64,000 bases of DNA from Patulibacter americanus DSM 16676 (GTDB lineage: Bacteria; Actinomycetota; Thermoleophilia; Solirubrobacterales; Solirubrobacteraceae): the NCBI RefSeq assembly GCF_000420025.1, contig NZ_ATUD01000008.1:1-64000 (forward strand), read 5' to 3'. Both the position numbers and the translations under genes were made by a program. Below, in pieces: positions 60,542 to 64,000 of this stretch (positions within the stretch are counted from its first letter, which is position 1; each line of letters starts with the position of its first letter). The notes beneath the pieces are model-generated. The model had not been told where the DNA came from. It worked only from the letters and a program-made list of their open reading frames with translations, and ran no database searches.

Positions 60542-61366
60542 TCACGGCGTCGGGAGCGTCCAGTTCTCGCGCTCGTACAGCGGCACGAGTCCCGTGCGCA
60601 GCAGGTTGTCCAGTGAGGTCCGCGGCGCACCCGGCGCCGGCTTGCCCGTCTCGGCGACGAGCCAGCGGCAGCCCGCCTCCCGGGCCTTCTGGGCGCGGAA
60701 CGCCTGCAGCGCCCCCTGGGCTCCGCGCCCGTGGTGCTCGGGCAGCGTCGCGGCGCCGAAGAAGTGGGCGGCGGGACCGTCGAGCAGCAGCCCCGCGGCG
60801 GCGACCATCTCGGATCCGTCCCAGGCGGCGACGGGGACGAACCCGGGCTGACGGATGCCCGAGCGGAGCATCGCGACGAGCGGGTCCTCCGGCATGCCGA
60901 AGCCGCGCAGCAGCACGGACGCCCACTCGCTGAGCTGGCACTCGTAGACCGTTCCCACGCACAGCTCGGTGCGGGCCGGCGGCGCGGCGTCGACGGGACC
61001 GGCCAGCTTGATCCACGTCGTGTCGTGGGTGATCCCGTAGGCCTCGGCCAGCTCGTCCCAGTCCTCGGGCAGGACGGACGGCGCGAGCTGGAGCGTGGCG
61101 CCCGTGCCCTGCGCGGCGTAGAAGGCGACGAGCTCGTCGAGCAGCTCGTGGGTGACCGGCTCGTCGAAGCCGAACCCCAGCGCCTTGTTCCAGTAGCCCG
61201 TCGGATCCTCGCGCACCCCGACGGCGACGCCGCCGCGCAGCCGCAGGGCCGCGGTGCCCAGGCGCCCCCGCACGGCGGCGGTCACCCCGGCGTTGACCCG
61301 GAACATCGACTCGGCCTCGGCCCGCTCGGCGACGGCGGCGCGGGGGGCGGCGACGTCGACCGTCAT
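60542..61366 (-). CDS. GNAT-fold N-acetyltransferase
   Basis: 274 aa, ATG overlapping the SDR stop (ATGA). The C-terminal half has the GNAT core: FVPVAAWDGSEMVAAAGLLL, AAHFFGAATLPEHHGRGAQGALQAFRAQ (acetyl-CoA loop His-Gly-Arg-Gly-Ala) and LVPLYERENWTLP. The N-terminal half is a second, degenerate domain (VAVGVREDPTGYWNKALGFGF) that resembles the duplicated GNAT types. Substrate unknown. It shares an operon with the SDR upstream. Confidence 0.8.
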   Translation of the reverse strand: MTVDVAAPRAAVAERAEAESMFRVNAGVTAAVRGRLGTAALRLRGGVAVGVREDPTGYWNKALGFGFDEPVTHELLDELVAFYAAQGTGATLQLAPSVLPEDWDELAEAYGITHDTTWIKLAGPVDAAPPARTELCVGTVYECQLSEWASVLLRGFGMPEDPLVAMLRSGIRQPGFVPVAAWDGSEMVAAAGLLLDGPAAHFFGAATLPEHHGRGAQGALQAFRAQKAREAGCRWLVAETGKPAPGAPRTSLDNLLRTGLVPLYERENWTLPTP

Positions 61367-62247
61367 GCGGCCACCTCCTCGAGGGTCGGGGCCGAGGGTC
61401 CCGGCGCGGACTCCCGTTCGACGTCGCGCAGCACGGCCTGCGTGGCAGCGTCCCGGATCGCCCGGCGGTCGAGGGCGGGCCCGAGGACCCGCATGACCGG
61501 ATCGAGGGACCGCCACTTGCGCGGCGCGTAGATGCGCGCGTCGCCGCGCTCGATACCGGTGACGAGCGCCTCGGCGGCCTGCTCGGGCGCGATGCGGTGG
61601 CTGACGAACCGCGGGTGGGTGGCCAGGAGCCGCTGCGCCAGCGAGCCGCCGAACGTCGCGCGCTCCATCGGCGTGTCGACGAAGCCGAAGTACGCGACGG
61701 ACACGTCGACGTCGTGCTGGGCGAGCTCGACGCGCAGGGTGCGGCCGTACTGCTCCAGCGCGGACTTGGCCACGGCGTACGGCGCGACGAGGGTCCCGGT
61801 GACGAACGCGTAGGTCGACGCGTTGATGACGATGCGGCCGCCGGCCTCGATGATCGGCTCCAGCGCCGCCTGCACCGTGCGGACCACGCCGAGCAGGTTG
61901 ACCTCGATGACGCGCTCGAAGACGTCGGGGTCGAGGGTGCGGATCGTCGCGGGCGGCGGCGCGATGCCCGCGTTGGCCACGACGATCGTCAACCGGCCGA
62001 AGGCGCGCAACGCCACGTCGACGGCCTCGCGCATGCCGTCGGGGTCGGTGACGTCGGCGGTCACGGGGGCTGCGCGGTGGCCCAGGTCGCAGACCGCGGC
62101 GTTGACGGCGTCGGCGTCGCGGTCGACGAGGACGACGGCGGCCCCGCGGGCGTGCAGGGCCCGAGCCGTGGCGAGGCCGATGCCGCTGCCGGCACCGGTG
62201 ATCAAGGCGACGTCGTCTCCGAGCGGGAGTGAGGAGGGGGTGCTCAT
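61363..62247 (-). CDS. short-chain dehydrogenase/reductase
   Basis: 294 aa. VALITGAGSGIGLATARALHARG is the cofactor motif, ending with Asp in VVLVDRDADAV that favours NAD. TIVVANAGIAPP is the NAG motif and INASTYAFVTGTLVAPYAVAKSALEQYG holds Ser, Tyr and Lys of the active site. The C-terminal 60 residues extend past the standard SDR core. Substrate unknown. It heads a unit with the acetyltransferase and diverges from the PucR regulator. Confidence 0.92.
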   Translation of the reverse strand: MSTPSSLPLGDDVALITGAGSGIGLATARALHARGAAVVLVDRDADAVNAAVCDLGHRAAPVTADVTDPDGMREAVDVALRAFGRLTIVVANAGIAPPPATIRTLDPDVFERVIEVNLLGVVRTVQAALEPIIEAGGRIVINASTYAFVTGTLVAPYAVAKSALEQYGRTLRVELAQHDVDVSVAYFGFVDTPMERATFGGSLAQRLLATHPRFVSHRIAPEQAAEALVTGIERGDARIYAPRKWRSLDPVMRVLGPALDRRAIRDAATQAVLRDVERESAPGPSAPTLEEVAA

Positions 62248-62337
62248 GTCGCTCGACAGTACGGCCGTGGGACCGCCGCCACCATGTGCGGCGGACCGAC
62301 ACCGACGCGTGCCGATGGCTGCTGGCACACTCAGGTC

Positions 62338-63585
62338 ATGACCACCCGTCCCGGGACCGGCCCGGAGCCGCCGCTGGCCCCGCTGCTGGAGCGCATCGCC
62401 GCCGAGCTCGAGGCGGACCTCGACGCGGTGACGGACGCGATGGACGCCGCCGCCGTCGAGCTCGTCCCGGTCCTGGGCCGCGATCCCGCCATCCTCGCCG
62501 ACGTGCACGCAAGCCACCGCGGGAACCTCGTGCGCTGGCTCGCCGTGATCCGGCGGGGGGAGGAGCCCGGCCCGGCCCACGTACCGCCCGAGGCGCTCGA
62601 CGTGGCGCGCACGATCGTCCGCCGCGGCCTCGAGGTCGACGCGATCCTCCACGCCTACCGCTCCGGCCAACGCGTCGCGTGGGGCGCCTGGATGGAGCGC
62701 GCCTACCGCGTGGTCCCGCCCGGGCCGGAGCTCGTGCGCGTGCTCGAGGTCTCGCTCGACCTGCTGTTCCGCTTCGTCGACCTCGTGCTGGACCGGGTGC
62801 TCGAGGAGGTCCGCTCGGCCGAGGAGGAGGTGGCCGGCGGGGCGCAGCGCCGTCGGGCCCAGACGGTCGGCCTGCTGCTCGACGGCGCCCCGGTCGACGC
62901 GCCGACCGTCAGCGCCCGGCTGGGCTACGAGCTCGCCCGAAGGCACACGGCCGTGGTGCTGTGGACGTCGGACGCGGCCGCCTCGACGGCGCTGGAGCCC
63001 GTCGCCGCGTTGCTCGGCCGGGCGGCAGGCGCACGGCGCCCGCTGACGCTGCCCGTCGGGACCACCACGACGTGGGCGTGGCTCGGCACGGACGCCGTGC
63101 CGGACCCGGACGCGCTGCGCGACGCGTTCGCCGCCGCCCACCCGGACGTCCGCGCCGCCGTCGGCCCGAGCCTGCCCGGCGCGGCCGGGTTCCGGGCCAG
63201 CCACGAGGCGGCGGTGGCCGTGCACGCGCTGCTGGCCGATGCGCCGGCCGACGGGCGCCTCGTCCACCACGACGAGCTCGCCGTCACGGTCCTCGCGGGG
63301 CAGGACCGGGGCCGCGCCGAGGCCTTCGTCCACGCCACACTCGGCCCGCTCGCCGCGGACGATCCCGCCAGCGCGCGCCTACGCGAGACGCTGCGGGTGT
63401 TCCTCGACGAGGCCGAGCACGCGCCGCGCACGGCCGCCCGCCTGTTCCTGCACCGCAACACGGTGCTCCAGCGCGTGGCCCGCGCCACCGAGGTGCTGGG
63501 CTTCGCGCCCGGCGAGCGGCGGCTGGAGGTCGCGCTGGCGCTCGAGCTGCAGCGGTGGCTGGGGCCGGGCCGGGCGCAGCGCTGA
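62338..63585 (+). CDS. PucR/CdaR-family transcriptional regulator
   Basis: 415 aa. The C-terminal RLRETLRVFLDEAEHAPRTAARLFLHRNTVLQRVARATEVLG is the PucR helix-turn-helix. The middle RRRAQTVGLLLDGAPVDAPTVSARLGYEL is the GGDEF-like CdaR domain, and the N-terminus is a helical sensor. Such regulators respond to purines, sugars or amino acids; the ligand is unknown. Divergent from the SDR/acetyltransferase unit, which is its likely target. Confidence 0.9.
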   Translation: MTTRPGTGPEPPLAPLLERIAAELEADLDAVTDAMDAAAVELVPVLGRDPAILADVHASHRGNLVRWLAVIRRGEEPGPAHVPPEALDVARTIVRRGLEVDAILHAYRSGQRVAWGAWMERAYRVVPPGPELVRVLEVSLDLLFRFVDLVLDRVLEEVRSAEEEVAGGAQRRRAQTVGLLLDGAPVDAPTVSARLGYELARRHTAVVLWTSDAAASTALEPVAALLGRAAGARRPLTLPVGTTTTWAWLGTDAVPDPDALRDAFAAAHPDVRAAVGPSLPGAAGFRASHEAAVAVHALLADAPADGRLVHHDELAVTVLAGQDRGRAEAFVHATLGPLAADDPASARLRETLRVFLDEAEHAPRTAARLFLHRNTVLQRVARATEVLGFAPGERRLEVALALELQRWLGPGRAQR

Positions 63586-63674
63586 CCGGGGTGGCCCACG
63601 CCGGGGGCGGCCGGAACCGGCTGGGTCGGAGCCCAACCATCGAGCGGGCCACGGGCCCCTCGGGCCGATGGCCG

Positions 63675-63998
63675 TCAGCGCCCGAACGCCCGCAGGAGCG
63701 ACCGCGCGAACTCCGCCATCCGCTCCGGCGGGTAGGCGACGGGATCGCTCATCGTCAGCTTCGCGCCGTCCTCGCCGAGCGCCACGATCGCGTGGGCGGC
63801 GAGCTCCTCGTCGATGCCGCTCGGCGCACCGCGCTGCGTCAGCAGCCACGCGACGACGGGCTGCACGATCGCCCGGATCGCGCCGCGGGCGGCCTCGGTG
63901 CGCTCGCGCAGGATCGCCGGAGCGCCGTCCGCGGGCAGCAGCGCCAGGCGCCACGTCCGCGGGTCGTCGAGCACGATCTGCCCGAAGGTGCGCACCGC
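63675..63998 (-). CDS. TetR-type regulator, C-terminal part (cut by window edge)
   Basis: The last 107 codons of a gene that starts beyond the window. TWRLALLPADGAPAILRERTEAARGAIRAIV and ELAAHAIVALGEDGAKLTMSDP with FARSLLRAFGR look like the C-terminal ligand-binding helices of a TetR-family protein. The DNA-binding part is not visible, so the call is uncertain. A GTG at 63995 is probably internal. Confidence 0.6.
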   Translation of the reverse strand, partial: AVRTFGQIVLDDPRTWRLALLPADGAPAILRERTEAARGAIRAIVQPVVAWLLTQRGAPSGIDEELAAHAIVALGEDGAKLTMSDPVAYPPERMAEFARSLLRAFGR

Positions 63999-64000
63999 GT

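Overview
The window is about 73-75% GC by eye, with strong G/C bias at third codon positions, many GTG starts and many 4-base ATGA/GTGA stop-start overlaps. It looks like the chromosome of a high-GC actinobacterium. A class II DAHP synthase, an F420-type luciferase-like enzyme and actinobacterial-type sigma, AraC and CGNR regulators fit this. A Thermoleophilia genus (Patulibacter/Conexibacter-like) is plausible but not shown by the sequence. No rRNA, tRNA, CRISPR array, phage or insertion sequence was seen.

Layout. 1-12.5 kb is mostly metabolism: a DUF4173 membrane protein end, acetyltransferase, guanidinium exporter gdx under a guanidine-III riboswitch, VOC protein, class II DAHP synthase, a MazF/PemK-like protein coupled to a 2,2-dialkylglycine decarboxylase, DUF429, a 3-hydroxyacyl-CoA dehydrogenase with a TetR regulator, a small phosphatase, an arginase-family protein, a methyltransferase and gnd. 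12.8-26.8 kb is a RiPP gene cluster. 26.8-30.2 kb is a copper-export operon behind CsoR-like operator repeats. 30-64 kb is accessory metabolism and regulation: UvrA-like ABC protein, AraC/VOC pair, LysR, D-amino acid dehydrogenase, M19 dipeptidase, FAD hydroxylase, a DGPF gene with a frameshifted ECF sigma factor, divergent TetR/SDR, ArsR/SRPBCC/DHFR operon, MFS exporter with its regulator, map, hydrolases, serine beta-lactamase, a LAL-type LuxR regulator and a PucR regulator.

The main system is a class V lanthipeptide (lanthidin-like) cluster at about 12,993-26,825. Two short precursors (17885-18100 and 21308-21526) have an acidic leader with G-Y-D at residues 32-34 and P40, then a Ser/Thr-rich core beginning S-S-x-P-C and ending T-x4-C. 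Around them lie an APH-fold kinase (LanK type), a HopA1-family lyase (LanY type), two paralogous degenerate APH-like proteins, an EpiD-type flavoprotein decarboxylase (LanD), a luciferase-like F420 reductase candidate (LanJ type), an N-methyltransferase candidate, an M16 leader peptidase candidate, an exporter ABC transporter, a second ABC-2 transporter and a LuxR-type regulator. Inferred route: the kinase phosphorylates Ser/Thr, the HopA1 protein eliminates phosphate, Cys adds to form lanthionines, LanD decarboxylates the C-terminal Cys for an aminovinyl-cysteine ring, LanJ reduces some Dha to D-Ala, the methyltransferase caps the N-terminus, M16 trims the leader and the transporters export or protect.

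Start codons were chosen from ribosome-binding sites, overlaps and family length. All function calls rest on motifs read by eye and on family knowledge; no database search was run.
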